From Lamellibrachia satsuma (Eukaryota; Annelida; Polychaeta; Sabellida; Siboglinidae), in contig BSQZ01000015.1 in assembly GCA_033239005.1 (NCBI GenBank), forward strand, positions 5,324,001 to 5,388,000: a DNA stretch of 64,000 nt. The letters are read 5' to 3'. Made by a program: the position numbers and the translations under genes. This document shows positions 47,117-59,400 of this stretch, piece after piece (the stretch's first letter is position 1; each line of letters opens with the position of its first letter). The notes under the pieces are model-generated. The model was not told where the DNA came from, did no database searches, and saw only the letters and a list, made by a program, of their open reading frames with translations.

Positions 47117-47122
47117 TTTATT
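47117..47122 (-). terminator. HMGCS1: Candidate polyA signal of HMGCS1
   Basis: AATAAA on the minus strand about 860 bp past the stop codon, the first canonical copy seen after it. Cleavage near 47095-47105 is inferred. Confidence 0.45.
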
Positions 47123-47978
47123 GTGCAGGTTCAAGCTTTGTACAAGCAAAATGCCAATTATATGAATTGAAATGTGAGAGAGCATATGCCACTTCACATA
47201 ATACCAAAGACATGTTGAAGTCAGTTAAGCTAAGCAAAACCATATACACAATTTTACAAATCTACATTAACCATAGTGTATCATTTCTTTTAAAGTATCA
47301 CATTGTACAACTGCAGTGTATAAACTACTTCAACAATTAGCATTACAACTGCTAACTACCATATCTGACACACTTTGCTCGTGCCCGATACCATTTACAA
47401 TTGAAAATACTGATCTGTTCATTCTACAAAAATAGAAACTTAAAGATTATAAAAATAACAAATTAGTTGTAAAACAAGCTTTTCTCTTACAACTCTTGTT
47501 TGTGGTAAAAGAAGATAAAAATAACATGTAGTCACCCAAAATTAACAGTATATGTTGAAATAGCCTTGCTATGGTAAACAATGTCACAACATTACAACAT
47601 ATACATGCATATATGTTTACAATTAATGTTTAAGATTTCAGCAGCATACAGATACAATCAATTAATTGCTGACATTGTACCAACTCTACCGACATTATGC
47701 CAACATTGTGCTGACAATGGGCTGACACTGTGCTGACACTTTGTGTCTCACAACCAATGTGTAACACACATCACTTTGGCAAAAGAATAATTTCATTAGC
47801 AGCTTTGGACCAGTTTCACATATGTTGTACATCAATTGACCTATATGATATATATTAGGGTGGTAGGAAGTAACATCTCTCAATGTGTGCAAGAACCGTA
47901 CATCAATTGACCTATATGATATATATTAGGGTGGTAGGAAGTAACATCTCTCAATGTGTGCAAGAACCGTACATCAAT
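47123..47978 (-). other. HMGCS1: Presumed 3' untranslated region of HMGCS1
   Basis: AT-rich. A 71-bp segment is tandemly duplicated at 47827-47980, its first copy starting within a few bases of the stop codon. No other feature recognised. Confidence 0.5.
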
Positions 47979-48038
47979 TTATACGTTGTTAGTCACTGAC
48001 GCTGCCATCTGTTGAGAGGCTGAGGCTGCTTTCAGGTT
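47979..48038 (-). CDS. HMGCS1: HMGCS1 last exon and stop
   Basis: After a CCTTGTTTCAG acceptor the frame reads [19 protein letters not shown] then TAA (47981-47979). The low-complexity tail is unlike other family members in sequence but similar in position. No obvious targeting signal at the C-terminus. Confidence 0.8.
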   Translation of the reverse strand, partial: NLKAASASQQMAASVTNNV

Positions 48039-51000
48039 CTGAAACAAGGCAACATCCATTGAGTGACACGGCTGTCACAGATGTCATGGCAGGGCGTAAG
48101 TAAAGTCACAGACGTCATGGCAGGGTGTAAGTGCAGTCACAGATGGCACACGTTAAACCCACTGGCGTTCTGTTCTAAGTGAAGTCATTGAAATAGTTTT
48201 TCATTTCCATTGCTGTGTGGCACTGGGCATAACAAACCTGTGTAACTTTTTTCAAAATATCATTTAAATCTTGTAATTCACTACAACTTAACATTTCAAA
48301 AGTAATATAATTGTAACCATGTATTTGCTTTGGTGATCAAAAGATTATATGAAGTGCTAGGTGTGTTTATTAACAGTATGTCTATATAATCATGTTTAAC
48401 TTGAAATGCAAGTATGTTTGATTTACTATAGCGTATCTTCAAATATTACAGTTAGAAAAAAATTTATATATATATCTGAGTTTATATTCATACATGTATA
48501 TGTACTTTATATATGTCAATATATGTCAATGGTGACTTCTTATACCTGAGCATCTGCGACTGGTACGTCATTGCCTGCCTCGTGGCCTGGCTGGCGCAGT
48601 GGCTTACGTTCGTACGTCCGTCGGTGCATCTCGTCTATGTGGGTGACATACCAAGTGCCAGGGAAGATGTCGTCAATGGAGCCTACTGGGGTGTAGGGCG
48701 CTACAACCAGGGCACATGTGTCAGCATCACCGCGTGTAAGTATCACAACATGTCAGTACCATGATGTGTCAGTATCATGATGTGTCAGTATCACCGTGTG
48801 TCAGTATTACTGCGTGTCAGTATCATGATGTGTCAGCATTACCGTGTGTCAGTATCATGATGTGTCAGCATTACCGTGTGTCAGTATCATGACGTGTCAG
48901 CATTACCGCGTGTCAGTATCATGATGTGTCAGTATCATGATGTGTCAGTATCATGATGTGTCAGTATCATCCCGTGTCAGTATCACTGCGTGTCAGTATC
49001 ACCGCATGTCAGCATCACTGCGTGTCAGTATCAATGCGTGTCAGCATCACCACATGTCAGCATCACTGCGTATCAGTATTGCTGTAAAAAAGACTGCCAC
49101 ACTCAGCACTAATACCAAGTTAAGCATTTCCAGCCATTCCAGTGAGCTTACTGCCCACAGGTAATGTCTATTTTTATTTATAGCATACATCTGGCCACAG
49201 ACCAGTATTTCACATCCGCTGACATTGCTGGCTGGCGAGGGCAACCACACACAACACTCTCAACTGCCCGTGACAAAAGTCTGTAGGAAGTCAGCAAGCA
49301 TCTTCAAAACCAGCAATATCTATACTAGGTGATATCACATGACCGAAGTCAATGGAAGAACTTAAGCCAGAACATCTTGAAAGTGTTGTGTTGCAATGTT
49401 GTAGATTAACTATTTAATTATGACAACTTGGTTAACAGCCATCTTTATGTATCCTCTGACATCAGTGCATGATTGTTGTCTGAATGTGCATGAATGTTGC
49501 CTGAACGTTGCTTGAATGTACATGGATTTGCTGGGAGACTCCCAGAAATCTATCAAATCTCCTGTTCTCCCAAACGGGAGAACAAATCAGATTTCTGATA
49601 AAACCAAAAATACTTTTGTGTGGCTTAACAAAAGATCATGAATCCCTCCCATGACAACAGCAGTGGTTAGTACAATCAAGTTTTGTGCAGGGTGGACAAG
49701 GGAAACTTAGCTAAACAGTATTCCTGTGTTTTGTCTGTTGTTAAAGTTATTTATAGGCATTAGATGAACTGTCCCTTGTTATCGCCCACATGTGTATATC
49801 AAATTCAAATAGTTCCCATCAATACATCTCCATTAATACAAGTTTTATTGTGTTCATATATATGATAATTGTCACAGACCACATTATGAACGAAAAGACA
49901 TAAAAAAGATTTTCACCAAAAACTGCCTCCATCACCCAGGATCACAAACTTTGAAGAAAAAGAAAATGCTTCCTGCCAGTAAATATTATGTTAATTGCTT
50001 CAGTGTAATCAAATATGCAGGCTACTGCCTGATAGGTAAGGGATTTTTGTCATACTGTAATATATTTCAGGAGTTGAAAAAAATTTGGTATACCATCAGA
50101 GTATTGTAATGTTATATAGTTTACTAGTCCACAAAGAATTTGTCTATTGCCAAAATGTTTATTAATATGCAAGTATACCAATTAATAGCACATACACAGT
50201 GTAGCTGGAACTAAAGCTGATATGGTGGTAAATTTTATGAGTGGCGAAGATGTGAAATACTCTGATTTATGCACAATTCTCTGATACCCTGAGACCCTCC
50301 AATTTACGATGCATAAATTTCCTGCATTTGCATCTCTGAAACTTAACATGTATGCACATGTTGTCTGAATGTGCACACATGTTGTCTGAATGTGCACAAA
50401 TGTTGCCTGAATGTGCACACATGTTGTCTGAATGTGCACACATGTTGCCAGAATGTGCATAAATGATGCCTGAATATTGTCTCAATGTGCATGACTGTTA
50501 TTTAAATGTGAATGAATATTGCCTGAACATGCATAAATGTTGTCTGAGTATTGCTTGAATGTGCTGATGGTGCAAAAATGTTGCCTAAATGTACATGAAT
50601 GTTACCTGAATGTTGCGTGAATGTTTTCTGAATATACGTGAATGATGTCTGAATGTTGCCTTAATATACATTAATGTTGTTTGAATCTACATGAATGCTG
50701 TCTAAATCTACATGAATGTGCATGAATCTACACTAATGTGCCTGAACCTACATGAATGTTGTCTGAATCTACATGAATGTTGTCTGAATGTGCATCAATT
50801 TCTGTCTAACCCACTGCTAGCTTCCTACACATTTTATGCAGTTGTTTTTAGACGTCCTGATTGTCCAAACATAACGAACCTAGATGGTGGGTATCCTCTC
50901 TTAGCTTCATTATCTTTTCGAAGTCACTTGGATCAACGCGTTTGCGTGACTCAAGACGAGTCTTCAGGTCTGCGAGACTGGAGACTAGTTTGTCGAGGTC

Positions 51001-54000
51001 TGAGCCAGGAGCAGTGTCCTCCGACACCCGCAGCGAGAACATGGAGGATGCCAGCCCCGACCCGTACGAGAAGAGAACTACACGCTTGCCGGCAACTGAT
51101 GACAGCGTGTTCCTACAACAACACACAATGTGTTTTGTAGAATCATATTTTGTTATATAAGTATACAAAATTAAAAACTAAACAGACATCTGTTACCAAG
51201 GCAACAGCTGTCATTGCCAAGTGTCAAAGTATAAAAAAGTCTACAAGTGACTATTAGACCACCTCCTAAAATTACTAAACAGTTCATAACTTTCTTAGCC
51301 ACGCTAATGAAGTATGAAAGTGTTTTGACTTCACTTATTGGGTAATACAAATGTGTCTGTTTAACAGCAAAATGCAAACGTGTGATTGACAGCTGCAAAG
51401 CTTAAAGAAAGAAGCTTATACATTTGATTAATTTCCTGATAAGGGATAAAAGAAGGTAGAGTAGAAGCTGTTGAGACTACTCACGTGGCAATGAACGAGG
51501 CTAGACCAGAGTAGACGGAGGGGGCATACATGTTGCCCACTTGGTTAGCGATCAGCAACGTTGGCTTGGTCTTTGTCTCAAACACCGTCTTGCTGGCAGC
51601 CATGAAGGCCTTCTCCACATCCTTGCTGAAGTACGTGTCCTCCAACTTCACATTCCTGCAAACACATGGGATGGATTGCTGACCACGGACATTCACAGAG
51701 ACTAGCACCATAAAGCAACACACAGCACCACGCTGAACCACACGATGGAGAGTCACACAAGTCTTTCCAAGGTAGCATGTAGACATAGTGAGCATATAAT
51801 GTTTATGCCTATTTATTACGATATATCTTAACACAAGCACATCAACCCCTGCTATTTTTATCATGTTTTGTAGCACATTTAATGACATAAATAACATATA
51901 TGAAAACCAGAAAAAAAATTAAATATTCTTATATAAATATAAAAAACCGAAACATAAGTATGGTATTAAACATAGGATAATACACAACCAGCATTATATT
52001 GAATGTTTTATTTACTAGCTCACCTCATGAAATTACCCAACAATTCAGAACTTTCTTAGTCATGCTTATGAAGTATTTTTGACTTCAATTATTGTGCAAT
52101 ACCCATGTGTCTATGTTTAATAGCAGGATGCAAACACAGTGGGACCCCGGGATATCATCTGTTCGTAGAACGTGTCTGCCTCAATGTAGGTTGTCTTACA
52201 GCTGACAAACTACACCGCTTGTCAGTTATAATCACGTGAGACTGGTGCCATGTACAAACAACTAGGCCTAACTGCAGTACAAGTTTCCAGCAGGAGAGAG
52301 TCAAATATATGAGCTGTATAGTTCTTTAAACATCAGGTTTATAATGGTCATTCCACCAACTATCTAGCTCCAACTGATGAATACACTAGGAATGCACTGA
52401 CGACAAACCTTAATTTAAATCTAACCTCTTCAACTGAGGATTTGTGACAATCAGTCTTCAGTTAATGAATACTTGTATTCAGATATATGTGTCTTAAAAT
52501 ACTGCATTTGGAGTCTTTGCATTTTAATACTGTCTAAAGTATTCATATTCTAATACTTTCAGATAGTGCCATTCTCAGAACTCCGGCTGTAGGCTTATAG
52601 CAAATTAAATACAGTTATTTGTACTTAAGCCATTCATTACATACATTGTTTTGTTTATGTGTTTGGAAATATTTGTATTCAGAATACTTTTAAAGTATTT
52701 GTATTAAAATACTTAAAAAAATTGCAATGTATTTAAATATTTTTTGAAGTATTTAGTTTTACACATTACATACATACATACATTTCACTTTCTCAGTTCT
52801 GATACATCAGGAAGATTGTATTATAAATGCGAGAAGGTATATTTGCATATTCTTTCAAATCTGATTACTGGCAGACTTGTCCCAAATTCTTAATAGCTAT
52901 AGTTATGATTATTTTGTCTGACTACATGGTGTTTTATCATCCAGCATGAAGTTAAACCCAAGATCAAACCCTGAGATTTCCCCATCAGAATTCTTAGAGG
53001 TGCCACGTTTTACAAAACGCAGACAGGCGTTTTTACGTCTTCTGCAGAAAAACTAATAATTATTGTTTATGATGTCTGTGTCGATGTCAGTGTCGCAATG
53101 GAACACATGTGCATGACGTCATCTTTGAATAAATCAATGTTAAGACTGATACATTCTGCTACCATGGTAGCTTTGAGTTTGTTCATAAAGCAGTTTGCTA
53201 TGAGAACTCCTTAAGCGGCACTATGACTTGCGGGTAAACATGAATCACTGAATGACTTGAACAGCACATCATAAACATTAATTTCTCGCATGCACAGCAC
53301 ATACACATGCACACTTTAGTTGTTACCAATCATTACATCTGACGTACTGTAGTAGTTGCTGAGAAGGCACTACAAAACATGATCATTTTATTTACTAGCT
53401 CACCTCCTAAAATTACCCAACGATTCAGAACTTTCTTAGCCATGTTTATGAAGTATTTTTTATTTCACCCATGTGTCTATGTTTAATAGCAGGATGCCAA
53501 CTCAGTGGGACCCCAGGACTTCATCTGTTCGTAGACATATCTGTTCATAGAACATGTCAGTGACTAACTGCTGCCTACCTAAAGCCATCGAGGCCCGAGT
53601 ATTTCTCCTTCGTCTCAGGGTTCGCCTCCTTCAGGAAGTCGTTGAGCAACAGTCGGGCGACAGACTTCTGCACAAGCTTACAGAAGGGTGAGTGGAAGAT
53701 GACTGCATCAGCACTGTCAATGCTGAACACTGCTGGGCTGCCCGCTTCTGCAACAACAGAATATACTGTCTTGTTCACGCCTTTTTAGAATAGTTATAAT
53801 ACTAATAATTGCCATTTGTCATAATACATGTTTAAACTAATAATGCACCCATGAATGGGTATTTCAGCTTTAACATTTAAATTTATTATAGGAATTTATA
53901 TGTTTGTGTCACACAGAGTATGGTCCACATGCGCACAGTGTGTAAGTCTGCACACAATATGTAAGCCTGCGGTCAGTGTGGAAGCGTGCATACAGTGTAT

Positions 54001-55686
54001 ATAAGTGTGTGCATGGTAAGTGTGTAAGTATGCACAGTGTGTAAACATGCGCACAGAGAGTAAGCCTGTGTACAGTGTGTAACCATGCACAGTGTGTAAG
54101 TATGCAGTGTGTAAACATGCACAGTGTGTAAGCATGTGCACAAAGAGTAAGCCTGTGCACAGTGTGTAAGCATGCAGTGTGTAAACATGCACAGTGTGTA
54201 AACATGTGCACAGAGAGTAAGCCTGTGCACAGTGTGTAAGTATGCAGTGTGTAAACATGCACAGTGTGTAAGCATGTGCACAGGGAGTAAGCCTGTGCAC
54301 AGTGTGTAAGCACAGTGTGTAAACATGCACAGTGTTGCACAGTGTGTAAGCCTGTGCACAGTGAGTAAGCCTGTGCACAGTGTGTAAGCATACAGTGTGT
54401 AAACATGCACAGTGTGTAAGCATGTGCACAGAGAGTAAGCCTGTGCACAGTGTGTAAGTATGCAGTGTGTAAACATACACAGTGTGTAAACATGCACAGT
54501 GTGTAAACATGTACACACAGAGTAAGCCTGTGCACAGTGTGTAAGTATGCAGTGTGTAAACATGCACCGTGTATAAGCCTGTGCACAGGGAGTAAGCCTG
54601 TGCACAGTGTGTAAACATGCACAGTGTGTAAGCATGTGCACAGGGAGTAAGCCTGTGCACAGTGTGTAAACATGCACAGTGTGTAAGCATACAGTGTGTA
54701 AACATGCACAGTGTGTAAGCATGCGCACAGAGAATAAGCCTGTGCACAGTGTGTAAGCATGCGCACAGAGGGGAAGCCTGTGCACAGTGTGTAAGCCTGC
54801 GCACAGTATGTAAGCCTGCACAGTGTGTAAGCCAGCACAGTGTGTAAGAGCACACGGAAAACTATCCGATTGAAACAGGTTTGTGAGTGAAAATGGTTTA
54901 GTACCTGTGCCAGACACATGGCTGTAGGGACAAGATCTCATCAGTGATTACGTGATACAACAAGATACAATGCAATGTAACAGATAGATAAGGCAGAGAT
55001 AACACAGTGCTGTGGGTAGAGCATGGTACCATGCATTCTATGTAGATATCAGTTTTCTCAGTTCACGCAGCGGGCACAGTTGACTGCCAGCAGACTGTGT
55101 GGAGCACGTGACCTGTGCATGGCTGTGGTGTCTTACAACATCACTTAGACAGATATTGTTTCTCCTGCTACCTGTGTGCCACCTAATCAGTACTTAATTT
55201 CTTTCCAGGAAATTAGTTTCATGACAAATGACAATAGTAAAAACATGAATAGGATTGACCCCCACCCACCTACACCCATATAAAAAAAATGGACAATTGT
55301 AGGCACTGTGTGAATTGCCAATGCAGTGAATAGAAACCCAATTCAACCAGGAAAAACTCTAAAATATTTTTTTTTCTCAATTTTTTTAGGGAGGGAGGGA
55401 TGGTGGTAGGGACTGAGTGACTGAGTGAGTGAGGGTAAGTGGCCAGAATGTTTCATGAAGCCTTGCGATATTTAAGATGATAACCATACAACAAAATGAT
55501 GGTAATATAAACTGCACTGACCGTTTTGTTGCTTGGTGTTGGCGCGTTCACAGTAGTACTTGTAGCACTGGTCAAGAGCTCCCAGGTAACATTGGATCGA
55601 CAGCTTGCCGTCCACATAGGGGTATTCCGAGCTCAGGTCAGGCTTGTAGAAGTCATACACATGCTGCATGTGTGTGCCCCGCAAAC
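47979..55686 (-). CDS. HMGCS1: Hydroxymethylglutaryl-CoA synthase, C-terminal six exons
   Basis: Condenses acetyl-CoA with acetoacetyl-CoA to HMG-CoA, the step before HMG-CoA reductase in the mevalonate pathway. Six exons (55686-55522, 53747-53579, 51655-51485, 51112-50880, 48700-48546, 48038-47979) join in phase to about 317 residues. They correspond to human HMGCS1 from about residue 200 to the end. Signatures in order: [29 protein letters not shown] (catalytic His), [67 protein letters not shown]. Exons with the catalytic Glu and Cys lie beyond 64000, so cytosolic or mitochondrial targeting cannot be read. Cytosolic is likely because invertebrates usually have one copy. Confidence 0.96.
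48039..48545. other. HMGCS1: HMGCS1 intron
   Basis: Contains three short GTCACAGAYGTCATGGCAGG repeats at 48075-48150 and AT-rich DNA. Nothing else seen. Confidence 0.6.
48546..48700 (-). CDS. HMGCS1: HMGCS1 exon
   Basis: [20 protein letters not shown] then [15 protein letters not shown], the conserved end of HMG-CoA synthases. Ends CAG|GTATAA; reading through would stop after one codon, so splicing to 48038 is preferred. A 16-bp satellite begins about 18 bp upstream of the acceptor. Confidence 0.93.
48718..49085. repeat. 16-bp minisatellite in HMGCS1 intron
   Basis: About 22 copies of TGTCAGTATCATGATG with variants, directly behind the acceptor of the exon at 48700. Confidence 0.93.
49086..50335. 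other. HMGCS1 intron, mostly unrecognised
   Basis: Holds a nested hairpin at 49550-49598 (GTTCTCCCAAACGGGAGAAC inside CAGAAATCT/AGATTTCTG) and a few TGAATGTTGCCTGAAY repeats at 49470-49520. Confidence 0.5.
50336..50800. repeat. Degenerate 20-22 bp satellite, GTTGTCTGAATGTGCACA
   Basis: Around twenty imperfect units with core ATGTTGTCTGAATGTGCA, ending about 80 bp from the HMGCS1 exon at 50880. Confidence 0.85.
50880..51112 (-). CDS. HMGCS1: HMGCS1 exon
   Basis: [20 protein letters not shown] and [14 protein letters not shown]. Acceptor TTGTAG; donor G|GTTCGT, the same unusual donor used by apolipophorin exon 27. Phase 2 in, 1 out. Confidence 0.95.
51113..51484. other. HMGCS1 intron with diverged dispersed repeat
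   Basis: Positions 51258-51390 are a diverged copy of the repeat at 52010-52180 and 53388-53560. Confidence 0.6.
51485..51655 (-). CDS. HMGCS1: HMGCS1 exon
   Basis: [20 protein letters not shown] and [20 protein letters not shown], conserved C-terminal half of the thiolase-like fold. Phase 2 in and out; donor GTGAGT. Confidence 0.95.
51656..53578. other. HMGCS1 intron with two copies of a 170-bp repeat
   Basis: 52010-52180 and 53388-53560 are direct copies (TTTATTTACTAGCTCACCTC.., ..CATCTGTTCGTAGA). Between them AAGTATTNGTATT motifs at 52480-52760 resemble a decayed hAT-type non-autonomous element, unproven. Confidence 0.6.
53579..53747 (-). CDS. HMGCS1: HMGCS1 exon with catalytic His
   Basis: [20 protein letters not shown] contains the His equivalent to human His264 (family numbering). 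The preceding stretch [17 protein letters not shown] is shorter than in vertebrates. Phase 1 in, 2 out. Confidence 0.95.
53925..54850. repeat. 0.9-kb CACAGTGTGTAAGCATG satellite
   Basis: About 45 imperfect 18-21 bp units (minus-strand core CATGCTTACACACTGTGCA) in an HMGCS1 intron. All three minus frames are open, which reflects a stop-free unit and not a protein. Confidence 0.95.
55522..55686 (-). CDS. HMGCS1: HMGCS1 exon (first in window)
   Basis: [20 protein letters not shown] and [20 protein letters not shown]. Enters in phase 1 after TTTCAG; the missing preceding exon should end in a G that completes GLRG. Donor AAC G|GTCAGT. Confidence 0.95.
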
Positions 55687-55711
55687 CTGAAACAAAACAG
55701 TCTCTTATCTG

Positions 55712-56430
55712 TCAAGTAGGCACAGGGCCAGTGTCTCACTGCAAGTAGACACAGGGCCAGTGTCTAACTGCAAGTAGGCACAGGGCCAGTGTCTAACTGC
55801 AAGTAGGCACAGGACCAATCTCTAACTGCAAGTAGGCACACGACCAGTACCCAACTGCAAGTAGACACACAGGGCCAGTCTCCAGATGCAAGTAGGCATA
55901 GGGCCAGCCTCTAGCTGCAAGTATACACAGGGTCAGTCTCTAACTGCAAGTAGGCACAGGGTCAGTTTGTAATTGCAAGTAGGCACAGGAGCAGTCTCTA
56001 ACTGCAAGTATATACAGGGATAGTCTCTAACTGCAAGTAGACACAAGGACATAACATAGGCTTTAACTGCAAGTAGGCACAGGGCTAGTCTCTTATTGCA
56101 AGTAGACACAGGGCTAGTCTCTAACTACAAGTAGACACAGGGCTAGTCTCTAACTGCAAGTAGACATAGGGCTAGTATCTAACTACAAGTAGACACAGGG
56201 CTAGTCTCTAACTGCAAGTAGACATAGGGCTAGTCTATAACTGTAAGTAGACACAGGGCTAGTCTCTAATTGTAAGTAGACAGAGGGCTAGTCTCTAACT
56301 GCAAGTAGACACAGGGCTAGTCTCTAACTGCAAGTAGACACAGGGCTAGTCTCTAACTGCAAGTAGACACAGGGCTAGTCTCTAACTGCAAGTAGACACA
56401 GGGCTAGTCTCTAACTGCAAGTAGGCACAG
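55712..56430. repeat. 29-bp satellite next to HMGCS1 exon
   Basis: About 25 copies of a 29-bp unit (core GGGCTAGTCTCTAACTGCAA). It begins about 25 bp upstream of the acceptor at 55686. Confidence 0.95.
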
Positions 56431-59400
56431 AGCCAGTTTCTGCATAGAGAAACAATAAATAAATCGTGCATAGAGAGGCCAATGATGAAAGGGTGCACCA
56501 TGCTATAGGATTCACTTTCTGTCACAGAATTCGCTTCATTTGATTGCATCCCAGCGGTGGACCTGTTCCACTGGGAATACAACCCGCTGGCCTCAAGTCT
56601 CAAGTAGTTTACTCCAAACAGCCCATACTTGGGCTAACGCAGGAGTTTGGGAACATTCATAGACATACAGTTTGATGTACTAATATCACGTTGATCAAAG
56701 TGTGGCATTGTGGATTCTACATGCAGTTTTAAATGACTTGGAGTTGTAAACGGTGTGAGGACAACCAGCGTGACCTACAGGGATGAGTAATGTATGCACC
56801 CAATATAAGTCACATGTACCCTGCATACAGAGTCACATGCACCCAAAATGCAGTCACAGCCACCCACTGGTTTTATGAGCTGTATCAGGTTTCTGCACAT
56901 CTAAAATTACAATATACAGTGCTCATATTTACAACTGGATCCACACAGGTAAACAAGTTTGTGTATAAACTGCACGTACAGGGCATCAACCTTAAATCAT
57001 CTGCTGAATGGCCTTCTTGAAAATGTAATTAAGATCTGGTTGCTCAGTGAGCATTTTAAAGAGTTTTTCAATACTGATGCTTCTTTAACCTTTAAAAACC
57101 GGTCGCGCAATATACATATATCGCTAGAGCAGGTATGGGTATTGATCGATAGAGGTATAGCATAGGCATTGCCTGATTGTAATGGCGTTGTAAAATGTTT
57201 AGTTTGAGACATGCAATTATAATTTAGAAGACAATGCTGAAAACCTTCCATTCGGATAAAGCAACCATGAATCCGTGATCGTGAGTTGATAGCGGATCCA
57301 AGCAAAGTACTCAGGATCATCGATAATATGAGTGATAGTGACAGATGTGCTGGTGACAACGACAGTGCCAGTAACGATGATATAATATCACCCATGTCTG
57401 AACACTCGATGACCGACAGTGAAATGACTGTTTCTGACGACAATACGTATAGAAATCGTTTCGACTTTTACACTTGTCAATGGTGTCTGTCCAAAAAGTC
57501 AAATAATGTACTGATTACCTTCATAGTTTGTCACTTTGCATAAATGTTTGTGTTATTTCTAAATATGCAATCATCATTCATCTGTGACTAGTACTACTAG
57601 TTTTATTTTGGTAGATAGAATGGCAAACATGTACATGTAGAAATTGTCTGGATGTTTACACTTGCCAATTATGTCTTTATAAAATGTCCAATAATGTACT
57701 AATTGCCTTCATATTTTGCCACTTTGTGTAAATATTTGTGTTGTGTCTAACTATGCCATCATTATTCATCTGTTCGATAGTACTCCTAATATTTTGTGGC
57801 CATTCTGAATAAATTATTATGTCACGTAACTTCAAAATAACTTTTTATCAATGGATTCGTGACGATGTTACCTTTCCAAAAATGTATACATGTGTAGGGA
57901 TAATCTTGATAATAATAAAATTACATACATTTAAATATATGTATACACATTTCTGGAAAAAAAATCCAGGTCTGTAAAGACTAATAGCAAAGTGTATATA
58001 CAAGGCAAAGACATAATAGTCACATGGCACACCAGTGAAAGGATAAACAGACTTGTGTCATCTGCGCAAGAGGCAAGTCCATGTGACCAAATAAACAAGG
58101 TAACTACACATAAAAAGGGTCAGCAGTGAGATAGTGGAGAAGACAAGTTCAGAGTATATTTAGCTGACCAGCAGAACAAAATCCATGGATGTTACAGGAC
58201 TCAACTTCAGCAGACATAATTTATGAACTTATGAAGTGGTATTGCAGAGGCCAACTTTACAAGTAGAGAAAACAGTTTTGTTCAACGATTTTCCTTTGAA
58301 TCTATGTTTCACGTGCAGACCTGTGATGTAGGTCAGGGTAGCCATGAACTTGGGCACCTTCAGTTGGATTCTGTCCAAAAATATCCTGTCAAGTACACAC
58401 GATTCCCTCCGGAGGGACAGCTGCCATGTGCCAGAGCATGGCCCACTTGCAGTGTTAATTCGGTACTCAATCTCAATTGAAACCTGTTGAGTGCATACAG
58501 GGTCCCATAATCAGAGCATATGGATTTATTTACTTGTGCCAATGAAAACAAGAATGTTCCAAGAAAAGAGAGTGATTAACACATTATTTTTCTTCTACAG
58601 CTAATGTTGACAAACATTTCCCGTACACCCGTTGACAAGACAACCTTTAAATACACTTGGGCCGTGTTGTTGTACAGCAAGAATGTTTTGCAAAACTACT
58701 ATTTACATGGAATTTCTCTACGTGACCACCACGAGAAGCGCAAAACACTAAGCTTAGAACACTGCAAACATGGGTGCTGTTGTACATTTATTTGTTTACG
58801 TTCTGAGCTATTTCATGTGGAAACCATCTCGTGTGTTGGTAAGTTCTTACATAGCACGGTATTCAGTCCACACGATCACTCAAAGTGCTTTACACTTCAC
58901 CCTCTGTAAGTCTCTGGGAAGCATTCAGCCATGCTGCAATTGTTACTCAATTCATTCACATATATCTACCAGTCTGTCAACTGAAAGTCTGATGTACTAA
59001 CCACACAGCCCCCTTCCAAACCGATGGTCAGTCGTGAGCCCACAGTGCAGTACTGGAGAGCCACACCTTGATGTGGTGCCGATGAAACGCTATCACTATT
59101 TTACAGGACGCCGTATCCAGGTATGCAATACCACTTCCGTCTCTGACCTGGGATGAGCTGTTTACTAAATACTTGCAGTGATAAACTGGCTACAAAAACT
59201 GAGGTACCTTCGGATCGTGGGAGCGAGAGAATCCTTACTCTGTGTTTGTCCACACCCCTGTTTATTCCCGTAAACCCTGTCAGTGTAGCTGGGTCCTTGT
59301 TTACACTAAGTGCAACAATGTTCCCGTACTAAGAATCCCTGCTACAAACACAGATGCATCACCAGCGACACACAAAACATACATACAAACACTTTGTTTT

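Noticed and set aside
53896..54919. Three overlapping 319-336 residue ORFs
   Set aside because: Created by a stop-free satellite unit; no splice signal or start context.
47979..55686. First impression of a second lipid-transfer protein gene
   Set aside because: Exon peptides match HMG-CoA synthase block by block, including the catalytic-His segment and the C-terminal THHL...GTWY region.
55712..56430. CRISPR-like array of regular repeats
   Set aside because: Contiguous head-to-tail units without spacers in a eukaryotic intron; ordinary satellite.
58360..58551. Possible upstream HMGCS1 exon (a reading ending YITG joins in phase to LRGTHMQ)
   Set aside because: The peptide does not resemble the conserved stretch that precedes RGTHM in HMG-CoA synthases (PNAPLxFxRG), and its donor GTCTGC is poor.
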